This document shows, piece by piece, positions 28,771-37,191 of a stretch of 64,000 nt of DNA (positions within the stretch are counted from its first letter, which is position 1; each line of letters begins with the position of its first letter). The DNA is from DASQZK01 sp963771005 (GTDB taxonomy: Bacteria; Bacteroidota; Bacteroidia; Bacteroidales; GCA-2748055). Made by a program: the position numbers and the translations under genes. The notes under the pieces are model-generated. The model saw only the letters and a program-made list of their open reading frames with translations. It was not told the DNA's origin and did not search any database. Location of the stretch: contig CAVYRO010000006.1 of assembly GCA_963771005.1 (NCBI GenBank), positions 186,001 to 250,000 on the forward strand, in the 5' to 3' direction.

Positions 28771-30899
28771 CAGCTGTCACTAAGGCTCATTTCCAGGCTT
28801 ATTGTTTGTCCCGTTCTGACTACCGAGCCCGGTTCGATAGACTGACCGCGTACAGTACCTCTTCCGTTAACCCGGACCTTCAGACCCGATTTTTCGAGAA
28901 GGTATACGGCATCTTCAAGTCCCATATCTTTAACATTCGGTACCCGGTTTTTCTGGATCTGCCGCGGCAGGATCTTTATGGCATTGCCGTCTGACTGTGT
29001 CGAGATCCAGGGTGACCCGGAGCTTTCATCCTCAAACCTGATCCCGAGGGCTGCCAGTGTTTGGGCAAGATCCCTGTAGGAACCGCTCTTTGAGAAGGGG
29101 GCCTCCGCATACACGGGAGTGCCGGGACTATTGACGGCATCGTGTATATCCAACTGGGTAGCGTACACTTTATTCGCAATTTCCAGGAAGACGGGTCCGG
29201 CAACAAGGCTCCCGTAATAAATGTCGTTGGAGGGGGAATTGATCACCACGATGCAACTGTATCTCGGATCTTCAGCCGGAAAATACCCGACGAAGGAACC
29301 CTGGTAGGATATCCTGGATTTCAGGGTATAACCGGTCTTCTTATCGGGGATCTGCGCCGTTCCCGTTTTGCCCGCTATTTTGAAGTTGGTCTTGCTGAGG
29401 CTTCTCGCAGTACCGTTCTCCACCACACCGTTGAGCAGGGTATGCATCGCTTCCAGGGTCTTTTTGCTGCAAAGGGAGGGATTGAGCACGGAGGGCGCCA
29501 TCCTCTCAATCCTGCTTCCCCTGAAGCGGATCTCCTTTACGAAACGGGGTTTGACTTCCTTCCCGTTATTTGCGATAGCATTGTAAAAAGTCAGGATCTG
29601 CAGCGGCGTGAGGGTGAGCTCATACCCCATGGCGATCATCGGGAGAGAGACCCCGGACCAGTCGGAATGTTCGGGCGATTTGATAAAAGGCTCTCCCTCT
29701 CCCATGAGCTCGACGCCGAGCTTCCGGTTCAGACCAAGGTCATACAATCCCTTTATGAACTCATCCTCCTTGCCCTTGTAATGCTGGTATATTGTTCGCG
29801 TGATCCCGACGTTCGAGGATACTTCGAATGCTCTTCTCACCGTGATCTTCCTGGGTTCATCCCTTTCGCTGTCCTCCACCTTCACCCCGTAATAGTAAGT
29901 TATCCCGTTGCTGATATCCACCGAATCGTCGATACTGATCAGCCCGTCATCGAGGGCAACCATGAGGCTGGCGGCTTTGAAAGTCGAACCGGGAACGGTG
30001 CTTTCACCAACACCGAAGTTTACGGATTCCCAATAGCTTCCGTCCGCCCTGCGTTCGAGATTGGCGATGGCTTTAATATCGCCGGTCTTCACCTCCATCA
30101 GTATCGCAGTGCCGTGATGGGCGTTATGCTTCTGGAGCTGTTTGTAAAGGGCTTTTTCGGCAACATCCTGGATATTGAGGTCTATTGTGGTGATCACATC
30201 CATTCCATCTTCCGGATCCACCTCGTTTTTGTCGAAGAGAGGAACGTAAATATTTCCGGTTAGTCTTTTGTAAAGCCGGAGACCCTCCTTCCCCCTCAGG
30301 TCAGTGTCATACGCACCTTCCAGGCCAACGACATTTCCACGTTCACTCTGGTTTGTGGAACCTATGGTTCGGGAGGCAAGATATCCATTGGGCTTAACCC
30401 TTTCGCTCTTCTCAATAAAGCGAACGCCTCCCTTGAACCTGCCTCTGTTGAAGACCGGAAAATCCCTGGCCCTGATCATCTGGTCGTAAGTGATATCCCG
30501 CCGGACAAGGTAATACTGTAGCCTGGCCTGCCTGGCCTTAATAAGATTTTTCTTGTAATCGAGCCACGACCGGTCGTGGAATGTGGATGCCAGATCACGC
30601 GAGAGCGCATCGATGTTGCCGTAAAAAATTTCATCGGTCAGGCTGTCTACCGTGAAATCCATGCGAATGTCGTAATAAGGAACGGAGACTGCGAGAAGCT
30701 TGCCGTCGGCACTATAGATGTCACCGCGGTTGGCCTCGATGGCCACCTGTTTGATGGGTGCCGTATCGGAGTTAACAGACCATTTGTCGCGCTCCCAGAA
30801 CTGTAGCCAAAGAATGCGCCCGATGATCGTCATTCCGGTAACTGCCATCAATAGGTAAATGGCACCCACTCTCCACAATATATCTTTTTTAACCGACAC
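28770..30899 (-). CDS. ftsI: Penicillin-binding protein (FtsI-like transpeptidase) with PASTA domain
   Basis: This is the septal class B transpeptidase. One transmembrane helix lies at about 12-32, followed by a pedestal domain. The catalytic SxxK motif, GSTFK (S305, K308), SxN at 361-363 (SSN) and KTG at 511-513 are all intact. The C-terminal ~65 residues form one PASTA domain (VPNVKDMGLEDAVYLLEKSG), which E. coli FtsI lacks. At 709 residues it is larger than E. coli FtsI, as usual in this phylum. It overlaps murE and follows ftsL by 10 bases, so the septal role is inferred from position. Confidence 0.95.
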   Translation of the reverse strand: MSVKKDILWRVGAIYLLMAVTGMTIIGRILWLQFWERDKWSVNSDTAPIKQVAIEANRGDIYSADGKLLAVSVPYYDIRMDFTVDSLTDEIFYGNIDALSRDLASTFHDRSWLDYKKNLIKARQARLQYYLVRRDITYDQMIRARDFPVFNRGRFKGGVRFIEKSERVKPNGYLASRTIGSTNQSERGNVVGLEGAYDTDLRGKEGLRLYKRLTGNIYVPLFDKNEVDPEDGMDVITTIDLNIQDVAEKALYKQLQKHNAHHGTAILMEVKTGDIKAIANLERRADGSYWESVNFGVGESTVPGSTFKAASLMVALDDGLISIDDSVDISNGITYYYGVKVEDSERDEPRKITVRRAFEVSSNVGITRTIYQHYKGKEDEFIKGLYDLGLNRKLGVELMGEGEPFIKSPEHSDWSGVSLPMIAMGYELTLTPLQILTFYNAIANNGKEVKPRFVKEIRFRGSRIERMAPSVLNPSLCSKKTLEAMHTLLNGVVENGTARSLSKTNFKIAGKTGTAQIPDKKTGYTLKSRISYQGSFVGYFPAEDPRYSCIVVINSPSNDIYYGSLVAGPVFLEIANKVYATQLDIHDAVNSPGTPVYAEAPFSKSGSYRDLAQTLAALGIRFEDESSGSPWISTQSDGNAIKILPRQIQKNRVPNVKDMGLEDAVYLLEKSGLKVRVNGRGTVRGQSIEPGSVVRTGQTISLEMSLSDS

Positions 30900-30912
30900 C
30901 TTGATCGTATCA

Positions 30913-31302
30913 TTATTTAACTACGATTTTTTTCGGAGGCACCTGAGATTCCTTCAGGTCGAGCCCCTTCTTCTCCACTTCATCTGCAACCTCAGTCTGC
31001 CTGCTCACCTTCATCAGTTCCGAAGAAATGAAGATGGCTTTCGACCTGAGCTCCCCGGTCTCAACTCTAAGGGAAGAAATTCTCCCTTTCAGCATATCCG
31101 CATGATACCGGTTGCTTATATAAAGAAGGCTTAGAAACACGAGAAAAAAGATAAATGGCATTTGGCGGAGAACCGACCTACGGGTCAGAAAGGTCCCGTC
31201 GATCAGGCCCCTGAAAAATCCGTTTCCCTGGGCAAACGAATTCTTCTCCCTGACAGGTTCCTTTTCATCAACAAATTCAATATGTTCCTCTGTGGACTTC
31301 AT
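30913..31302 (-). CDS. ftsL: FtsL-like cell division protein
   Basis: This 129-residue bitopic protein has a charged cytosolic N-terminus, one transmembrane helix at about 48-63 (FIFFLVFLSLLYISN) and a helical, probably coiled-coil periplasmic part. Sequence identity to E. coli FtsL is not apparent, so the call rests on topology, size and position between rsmH and the PBP gene. It overlaps rsmH by 4 bases. It would join FtsQ and a DivIC partner in activating FtsWI, by family knowledge. Confidence 0.78.
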   Translation of the reverse strand: MKSTEEHIEFVDEKEPVREKNSFAQGNGFFRGLIDGTFLTRRSVLRQMPFIFFLVFLSLLYISNRYHADMLKGRISSLRVETGELRSKAIFISSELMKVSRQTEVADEVEKKGLDLKESQVPPKKIVVK

Positions 31303-32198
31303 AATTTTTCGGCTATCCTTAATTTTGCACTCCTGGCTCTCGGGTTTTCTTTTATCTCTGCTTCCCCGGGAACAATTATATTTTTACTGATCAGCCTGAA
31401 CGGCCTGCTGATATTACCATAGAAATCTTTCTCCACCCTTCCTTCCGTATTCCCGGTTTTCAGGAACATTTTTACGATCCTGTCTTCAAGGGAATGGTAG
31501 GTGAGTATAACAAGCCTGCCTCCCTTTATCAGTGCGGAGCCTGATTGCTCCAGGACTTCCTTCAGCGCTCCCATCTCATTGTTCACCTCAATCCGCAGCG
31601 CCTGGAAGATCCTGGCCAGTTCCTTGTTCTTCCGGTATTCGGGCACCAGCGGGGAAACTGCCCCGATAAAATCTTCCGTTCCGGTGAAAGGCCGGTCCTG
31701 CCTCCTTTGAACGATGATCTGTGCAAGCTTCCGGCTTTCCCGCAATTCCCCGTATTCACGAAAAATCCTTTCAAGGTCTTCCTGGCCGCGTGTGTTCAGA
31801 ATACCGGCGGCATTCATTTCCGCTCCCTGATTCATCCTCATGTCAAGAGAGGTATCCTGCATGAAGGTAAAACCTCTCTCCCGTTCATCCACCTGGTGGG
31901 ATGAAATGCCCAGATCGGCAAGAATGCCGTCGACCTGTTCGTCATTGTAAAACCTGAGGAAATTTCTGAGAAACCGGAAGTTGGAATGAATGAATGTAAA
32001 ACGGGAGTCGGCAGGTGCATTGTTCCTGGCATCTATATCCTGGTCGAATGCATACAACCTTCCTTTTTTATCAAGCTTTTCAAGTATCCTGAGGGAATGT
32101 CCACCACCTCCGAAAGTCAGATCGACATATATTCCCCCTGGTCTGATATTAAGTCCGTTAACACTTTCTTCTAACAGAACCGGTTTATGATAGGTCAT
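31299..32198 (-). CDS. rsmH: 16S rRNA (cytosine-1402-N4) methyltransferase
   Basis: It methylates N4 of C1402 in 16S rRNA, using S-adenosylmethionine. The SAM loop DLTFGGGGHS lies near 27-36. ADLGISSHQVDERERGF is the RsmH signature, and ILTYHSLEDRIVK precedes the C-terminus. At 299 residues the length is normal. The gene is the second of the dcw operon and overlaps mraZ and ftsL by 4 bases each. Confidence 0.96.
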   Translation of the reverse strand: MTYHKPVLLEESVNGLNIRPGGIYVDLTFGGGGHSLRILEKLDKKGRLYAFDQDIDARNNAPADSRFTFIHSNFRFLRNFLRFYNDEQVDGILADLGISSHQVDERERGFTFMQDTSLDMRMNQGAEMNAAGILNTRGQEDLERIFREYGELRESRKLAQIIVQRRQDRPFTGTEDFIGAVSPLVPEYRKNKELARIFQALRIEVNNEMGALKEVLEQSGSALIKGGRLVILTYHSLEDRIVKMFLKTGNTEGRVEKDFYGNISRPFRLISKNIIVPGEAEIKENPRARSAKLRIAEKL

Positions 32199-32665
32199 TC
32201 CTCCAGGGTTTGTTCAATGGACCCACCAAGTATCTTTTCTGCCATATTGGCAAATTCATCATCAGCCTTGCTGATCTGTTCGTAGTTTTTAAGGGACCAG
32301 ATCTCGACCTTCCCATACTGCCCGGCCATAACAACCTCATCTTCAATCTCTGCAAATTCCATTAATCTTTTCGGTATGAGGATCCGGTTATTTGCATCCG
32401 GTATCATTTCAGCCGTACCGCTGAAGAACATTCTCAGGAACCGGTTATGTTCCTTATTGTAAGGATTGGTTTTTGCCCTGATCAGTTGATTCTGCCTCTC
32501 CCACTCCTTCATCGGGTAAAGGATGAGACAACGGTCGAAAACATCGCGCTTAAGCACAAAACCCTCCTGCAAACGCTCGGCAATCTGGCGTTTAAAAGCC
32601 GACGGGAGGGAGATCCTGCCCTTTGCATCTACTTTGATATTGTAGTCCCCGATGAATGTTATCAT
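32195..32665 (-). CDS. mraZ: Transcriptional regulator MraZ
   Basis: This AbrB-like ring-forming DNA-binding protein heads the division cluster. It represses the dcw promoter in E. coli. The ATG at 32665 gives 156 residues with two SpoVT-AbrB repeats, the first starting DYNIKVDAKGRISLP and the second around DANNRILIPKRL. The longer frame from 32713 adds 16 residues across the operator region and was rejected. Three TGGGN-type boxes lie 43-67 bases before the ATG, supporting autoregulation. Confidence 0.95.
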   Translation of the reverse strand: MITFIGDYNIKVDAKGRISLPSAFKRQIAERLQEGFVLKRDVFDRCLILYPMKEWERQNQLIRAKTNPYNKEHNRFLRMFFSGTAEMIPDANNRILIPKRLMEFAEIEDEVVMAGQYGKVEIWSLKNYEQISKADDEFANMAEKILGGSIEQTLEE

Positions 32666-32707
32666 GAGTATACAGTTCCTATAAGATGTAAAAATAAAAC
32701 AATTTTC

Positions 32708-32732
32708 TCCCACTTTCTACCACTTTGTCCCA
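32708..32732 (-). promoter_or_regulatory. MraZ operator (three boxes) of the dcw operon
   Basis: On the minus strand the order is TGGGA, 5 bases, TGGTA, 5 bases, TGGGA (boxes at 32732-32728, 32722-32718 and 32712-32708). The spacing of exactly 10 bases and the TGGGN consensus match the known MraZ target. It lies 43 bases before the mraZ ATG. A fourth TGGGA at 32763-32759 is out of phase by one base. Confidence 0.8.
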
Positions 32733-32858
32733 TTTTTTTACACATTGTTGATAACTTTTCCCATCCGGTCCCTTCCCGGAATACCTGTATTTGCAGGAAT
32801 ACAGATGGAAGATCCGATCCTTTTTTGTATTTTGGTCACCCGTTAATAAGGATCCGAC

Positions 32859-33725
32859 ATGGCGGAAAACAAATCAACAGAGACTCTGGAGCCGATTGAT
32901 ATCCGGAAGATATTCAGGGAAAAGAATGCACGGCTGGCAAGGTATATCCCCGGATTTGCCTTCACACTGATCGAGCGGCTTGTACATCTTAGATTCGTCA
33001 ATTCCATCCTCGAAAAACACGGTAAAAAACACGGGTTTGAGTTTGCCGAAGCTTGCATACGGGAGTTCAATATCACCAGGGAACTCCGCGGAGAGGAAAA
33101 CCTGCCTGACGGTGGGAGGTTCATCTTCGTATCCAATCATCCTCTTGGAGGATTTGACGGTATGATCCTGGTGACCATCCTGGAGAAAAAATACCACAAT
33201 CTTAAAGTACTTGTTAATGATATCCTGATGAATATCAGTTTGATGAATGAGATATTCGTGCCCATAAACAAACATGGCAGGCAGTCATTTGACGCTGTAC
33301 GAAGGCTCGACGAGATATTCAGATCTGATGATCAGATACTTACCTTTCCGGCGGGACTTGTTTCAAGGAAGCGGAAGGGTGTGATCCGGGACCCGGAGTG
33401 GAAAAAAAATTTTATCACCAAAGCTATACATTTTAAAAGGGATGTCGTGCCCATCCATGTCAGCGGCAGGTGCACCAATTTCTTTTATTTTATGGCAAAG
33501 GCGCGTAAATTCCTACGCATAAAATCCAATCTTGAAATGATGCTTCTTCCCGATGAAACCTACCGCCACCGCAATGAACATATTATTATCACTGTTGGTT
33601 ATCCTGTTAAATGGGAAACTTTTGACAAGAGATTCAGTCCTTCCGAATGGGCCGGGAAAATGCAGGATTACGTGTACTCGCTTTCCGGGGGAGAAATTGT
33701 CCCATTCTCCGCGGATCAGCCATAA
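32859..33725 (+). CDS. PlsC-like O-acyltransferase, GlsA-like candidate
   Basis: This is a predicted membrane-associated acyltransferase of 288 residues. It has the acyltransferase HxxxxD motif in SNHPLGGFDG near residues 90-99 and the later FPAGLVSRKRKG, replacing the usual FPEGTR. It is divergent from mraZ and followed 66 bases later by an OlsB/GlsB-type N-acyltransferase gene. In Bacteroides thetaiotaomicron the pair GlsB (N-acylation) and GlsA (O-acylation) makes glycine lipids. The same pairing here supports an aminolipid role over ordinary phosphatidic acid synthesis. A PlsC role cannot be excluded by sequence alone. Confidence 0.8.
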   Translation: MAENKSTETLEPIDIRKIFREKNARLARYIPGFAFTLIERLVHLRFVNSILEKHGKKHGFEFAEACIREFNITRELRGEENLPDGGRFIFVSNHPLGGFDGMILVTILEKKYHNLKVLVNDILMNISLMNEIFVPINKHGRQSFDAVRRLDEIFRSDDQILTFPAGLVSRKRKGVIRDPEWKKNFITKAIHFKRDVVPIHVSGRCTNFFYFMAKARKFLRIKSNLEMMLLPDETYRHRNEHIIITVGYPVKWETFDKRFSPSEWAGKMQDYVYSLSGGEIVPFSADQP

Positions 33726-33762
33726 AGTTTGACCGCACACGCAGCATACGGCAATTTATCAT

Positions 33763-33770
33763 TAAATTTG
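33763..33770 (+). promoter_or_regulatory. Predicted -7 box before the GNAT acyltransferase
   Basis: TAAATTTG matches TAnnTTTG exactly, 20 bases before the ATG at 33791. It suggests that the second acyltransferase gene can be transcribed on its own. No -33 element at normal spacing is seen. Confidence 0.45.
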
Positions 33771-33790
33771 TCTGCTCAAATTCGATAATT

Positions 33791-34741
33791 ATGGAAAATA
33801 TCATTCCACCGGTACCTAAGGAAAAATTGCTTAATGAACTAACCGAAGACAAGTTTATCAGGCGTACCAATAACGCCGGCAACCAACTCTTCATCCTCAC
33901 TGAAAAGGACTCCCCGAATATCATGAGGGAGATAGGCCGTCTGCGGGAAATGACTTTTCGTGAAGCGGGCGGAGGAACGGGAAAAGCCGTGGATATCGAC
34001 GATTACGACAGGGGCGATTTTGCCTACAAGCAACTGATCGTTTGGGACCCCACGGAGCAGGAGATCCTCGGCGGATACCGTTTTCACATCTGTGATGAAA
34101 TGAATTGCTCCGACAATGACGGGATCAAGCTTGCCACCGCCAAACTTTTTCATTTTTCCTCCAGGTTCAGGGAGGAATATCTCCCCTATACCATAGAGCT
34201 GGGAAGATCTTTCGTTCAACCCAAATACCAGAACACGAACCGGATGAGCAAGGCACTTTATGCTCTCGACAACCTGTGGGACGGCTTGGGCACGCTGGTA
34301 ATCGACTATCCCGAGAAAAAATATTTCTTCGGCAAAGTTACCATGTACAAAAATTATAACCAGAGAGCCAGGAACCTGATCCTGTACTTTCTTGAAAAAC
34401 ATTTCTCCGATAATGAGGAACTTGTATTGCCCATCGTTCCGCTTGACGCCCATATCAACAAGGTCGAGATGGAAAAAATCTTCGTGAACAATAATTACAT
34501 GGATGATTACCGGGTACTTTCCCAGAATGTGAGGGCCTTTGGTGAGAATATTCCTCCGCTCATCAATGCCTACATGAATTTATCCCCATCGTTGAGGACA
34601 TTCGGCACGGTAAGCAATCCATATTTCGGTAATGTCGAAGAAACGGCCATTATGATTACGATCAACGATCTATACAAACAGAAGGTTGAGCGGCATATCA
34701 GCAGCTATACGCCAAATGAAAAGCTGGATGATGATCAGTAA
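33791..34741 (+). CDS. GNAT-fold N-acyltransferase, GlsB/OlsB-like
   Basis: This is a 316-residue member of the acyltransferase group related to OlsB, which N-acylates an amino acid with a 3-hydroxy fatty acid from ACP. GGYRFHICDE, YTIELGRSFVQPKYQNTNRMSKALYAL-type sequence and FGKVTMYKNYNQRAR are the recognisable parts. The ATG at 33791 is chosen because the longer frame extends into the upstream gene. It forms a pair with the PlsC-like gene. The amino acid acylated (glycine or ornithine) cannot be read from sequence. Its last 7 bases overlap the convergent PurF-like gene. Confidence 0.82.
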   Translation: MENIIPPVPKEKLLNELTEDKFIRRTNNAGNQLFILTEKDSPNIMREIGRLREMTFREAGGGTGKAVDIDDYDRGDFAYKQLIVWDPTEQEILGGYRFHICDEMNCSDNDGIKLATAKLFHFSSRFREEYLPYTIELGRSFVQPKYQNTNRMSKALYALDNLWDGLGTLVIDYPEKKYFFGKVTMYKNYNQRARNLILYFLEKHFSDNEELVLPIVPLDAHINKVEMEKIFVNNNYMDDYRVLSQNVRAFGENIPPLINAYMNLSPSLRTFGTVSNPYFGNVEETAIMITINDLYKQKVERHISSYTPNEKLDDDQ

Positions 34742-36636
34742 GCCCTGCGGTTTATCCCTTCGATGAAGTTCATGAAAGAGGTGGAAACCACCTTATTTCC
34801 TCCCGGCGTGGGGTAGTCACCCGTGAAATACCAGTCGCCCAGGTCATTGGGGCAGGCCTTGTGCAGACTATCGATACTCTGGTACACGATCTCAATTTCT
34901 GCCTTTATTTCCGGGGATTTCAAGAGTTGGGCGATCTTGGCGGATATCTCTCTATCGGTGAAGGGTCTATAGATGTCTTTGACATGATTCACAAATTCCT
35001 CTTTAGGCAGGTCTTTTTGGTCACGGCATTTCCGGTACACCTCATTGATAATATTTTCCTTCCCCTTTTCCCTGAGAAGTGCAATGGCCGCTTTGAAAGC
35101 GATAAAATCGCCCAGCCTGGCCATATCGATGCCATAACAGTCCGGATAACGGATCTGCGGTGAGGAGGAAACAACAACGATCTTTTTGGGCCCCAGCCTG
35201 TCGAGGATCCTGAGGATGCTCTGCTTAAGGGTTGTACCCCGTACGATGGAATCGTCGATGATGACCAGGTTATCGATGCCCCTCCGGATCGTTCCGTAAG
35301 TTATGTCGTAAACATGTCCTACCAGGTCTTTCCTGCCCTTATCCTGGGAGATGAAGGTGCGCAGCTTCAGATCTTTGGTTGCTACTTTTTCAATCCGGGG
35401 TCTCCGGGTTATGATATCAAACAGTTCCTCTTCAGTGAGTTGGTTTCCTTTACTGCGAAGGATTTCCTTTTTCTCCCGGATCATTACATTCTCCACTTCC
35501 TTCACCATACCGTAAAATGCCGATTCGGCCGTGTTTGGTATAAATGAGAACACGGTATTGAGGGTGTCGTTACCCACAGCCTCCAGTACATCGGCGACGA
35601 TCAGCTCGCCGAGTTTTTTTCTTTCGTTGTAGATATCCTTATCGGTTCCCCGGGAAAAATAGATCCTTTCGAAAGAGCAGGATCTGCGTTCTTTGGGTTC
35701 GAGTACCTGTTCAACCTGGAAATCCCCGTTTTTCCTTATGATTACCACATGCCCGGGCGGGACCTCCTGGATCTTATCGTAGGTAACATTCAGTGCAGTC
35801 TGGATCACGGGTCTTTCCGACGTGACAACGGCTATCTCATCGTCGTGATAGTAGAAGGCAGGCCTGATGCCCCAGGGATCCCGGTATACAAAAGAATCTC
35901 CGTGGCCGATCATTCCTGCGATCACGAAACCTCCGTCCCATCTTTTACTGGCATCCTGCAACACTCTGGAGATGTCAACATTTTTTGCAATAAGATTTGA
36001 AATATCAATGTTGGAGTACCCCTGCGCCTTAAATTTTTCGAACAACCGCTGGTTTTCCTGATCGAGAAAGTGGCCCACCTTCTCCAGCATCGTTACGGTA
36101 TCGGAATAATCTTTTGGAGACTGCCCGAGATCAAGGAGAAGGTCGAACAATTCATCTACATTGGTAAGGTTGAAATTGCCGGCAAGCACCAGGTTTCTCG
36201 ATTTCCAGTTGTTCTGCCGCATGACGGGATGAACATTGTCAAGGCTGTTCTTCCCAAAGGTGCCGTACCTGAGGTGGCCTAAGTAGGTCTCCGCCACGAA
36301 GGGCAGATTGAGTTTTGCCCAGTGAACGTCGTTGAGAAGTTCGGAATTTCTCTTCTCAACTTTCTGGAAACGTTTATAAATCCGTTCAAAAACAAGATTG
36401 ATGGCTGAAGGATTGGTTGACCGTTCCCGGCTGAAATATTTATAACCCGGCGGCATATCGAACTTCATGCTTACGATGCCTGCCCCATCCTGCCCGCGGT
36501 TTCTCTGTTTTTCCATCAGGATGTACAGTTTCTGAAGACCATAACTCCAGCTTCCGTACTTCAGGTGGTAATATTCAAGCGGCTTAAGGAGCCTTACCAG
36601 AGCAATCCCACATTTATGTTTTATTTCGTCACTCAT
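34735..36636 (-). CDS. Amidophosphoribosyltransferase-like protein, CxxC lost
   Basis: At 633 residues it is much longer than PurF (about 470-505). Residues 1-8 look like a propeptide before the Ntn nucleophile Cys 9 (KCGIALV). The glutaminase domain follows, with HLRYGTFG. A PRPP-site motif, IDDSIVRGTT, lies near residue 460, so the phosphoribosyltransferase half seems intact. The Cys in RSCSFERIYF and the Cys in DCYGIDM correspond to two iron-sulfur ligands of Bacillus-type PurF. The C-terminal CxxC pair is replaced (LGDWYFTGDYP, near 596-606). An insertion of about 100 residues lies in the glutaminase half. It may be a paralogue with altered cofactor or function; a separate PurF could exist elsewhere. 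It is followed by nothing in its own direction. Confidence 0.8.
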   Translation of the reverse strand: MSDEIKHKCGIALVRLLKPLEYYHLKYGSWSYGLQKLYILMEKQRNRGQDGAGIVSMKFDMPPGYKYFSRERSTNPSAINLVFERIYKRFQKVEKRNSELLNDVHWAKLNLPFVAETYLGHLRYGTFGKNSLDNVHPVMRQNNWKSRNLVLAGNFNLTNVDELFDLLLDLGQSPKDYSDTVTMLEKVGHFLDQENQRLFEKFKAQGYSNIDISNLIAKNVDISRVLQDASKRWDGGFVIAGMIGHGDSFVYRDPWGIRPAFYYHDDEIAVVTSERPVIQTALNVTYDKIQEVPPGHVVIIRKNGDFQVEQVLEPKERRSCSFERIYFSRGTDKDIYNERKKLGELIVADVLEAVGNDTLNTVFSFIPNTAESAFYGMVKEVENVMIREKKEILRSKGNQLTEEELFDIITRRPRIEKVATKDLKLRTFISQDKGRKDLVGHVYDITYGTIRRGIDNLVIIDDSIVRGTTLKQSILRILDRLGPKKIVVVSSSPQIRYPDCYGIDMARLGDFIAFKAAIALLREKGKENIINEVYRKCRDQKDLPKEEFVNHVKDIYRPFTDREISAKIAQLLKSPEIKAEIEIVYQSIDSLHKACPNDLGDWYFTGDYPTPGGNKVVSTSFMNFIEGINRRAY

Positions 36637-36651
36637 CTTATCCTTCCATAA

Positions 36652-37110
36652 TTAATCCGTATTTATCTGGATATCATGTGATACCACAAAGGAATAGGGG
36701 AATGCGGATCTTATCCTGTTAAGCAGCTTAAGAACTTCGGACTTTGTACGGCAATCGCCAACATAGACCTTATAATCTGAGGCGTCCATTTCTATATAGG
36801 CACCTGTATTTTCGAAGAGGCTCATGAAGTGAGCCGTGGTTTTCTGTGCTTCAGCATAGGCATTCACGCCTGAACCGGTAAAAATCCTGATCCTGTAACC
36901 CTTGATACCGGGATTCTTCTGGTTATACAATAAGTCCTTGTAATAATTGTCTTCAATGCCGGGGTCCATGACGATGCTGACAGTTCCTGCATCCTGCTCC
37001 AGGCGGGATAAAGGGTCGCCGCTGACAACGGTCTGTTTTTCAGCGGACTGGGAATAAAGATGGTGAGAGAGAACAAAACAGAAAATGCCGGCAAAGAATA
37101 TATACTTCAT
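36652..37110 (-). CDS. Secreted SPOR-like domain protein
   Basis: A signal peptide (MKYIFFAGIFCFVLSHHLYSQ) is followed by about 130 residues. The C-terminal part reads GYRIRIFTGSG, YIEMDASDYKVYVGDCRT and LNRIRSAFPYSFVV. That pattern fits the SPOR fold, which binds denuded peptidoglycan. The ATG at 37110 starts the signal peptide; 8 upstream codons are rejected. It is 15 bases upstream of the PurF-like gene and in the same direction, although the two are not obviously linked in function. Confidence 0.75.
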   Translation of the reverse strand: MKYIFFAGIFCFVLSHHLYSQSAEKQTVVSGDPLSRLEQDAGTVSIVMDPGIEDNYYKDLLYNQKNPGIKGYRIRIFTGSGVNAYAEAQKTTAHFMSLFENTGAYIEMDASDYKVYVGDCRTKSEVLKLLNRIRSAFPYSFVVSHDIQINTD

Positions 37111-37131
37111 TTTCCCCCTTTTTTTGCGTGT

Positions 37132-37139
37132 CAAAAATA
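37132..37139 (-). promoter_or_regulatory. Predicted -7 box of the SPOR-like gene
   Basis: The minus strand reads TATTTTTG, fitting TAnnTTTG exactly, 22 bases before the ATG at 37110. This probably serves both the SPOR-like and PurF-like genes. Confidence 0.45.
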
Positions 37140-37191
37140 ATCAAATTTACTATTACAAAGGAATATTCTAAAAATTTCTTATTTTGCAGCC

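Noticed and set aside
34345..34358. Frameshift in the GNAT acyltransferase
   Set aside because: The frame is continuous from 33791 to 34741 with good domain order, so no frameshift is needed.
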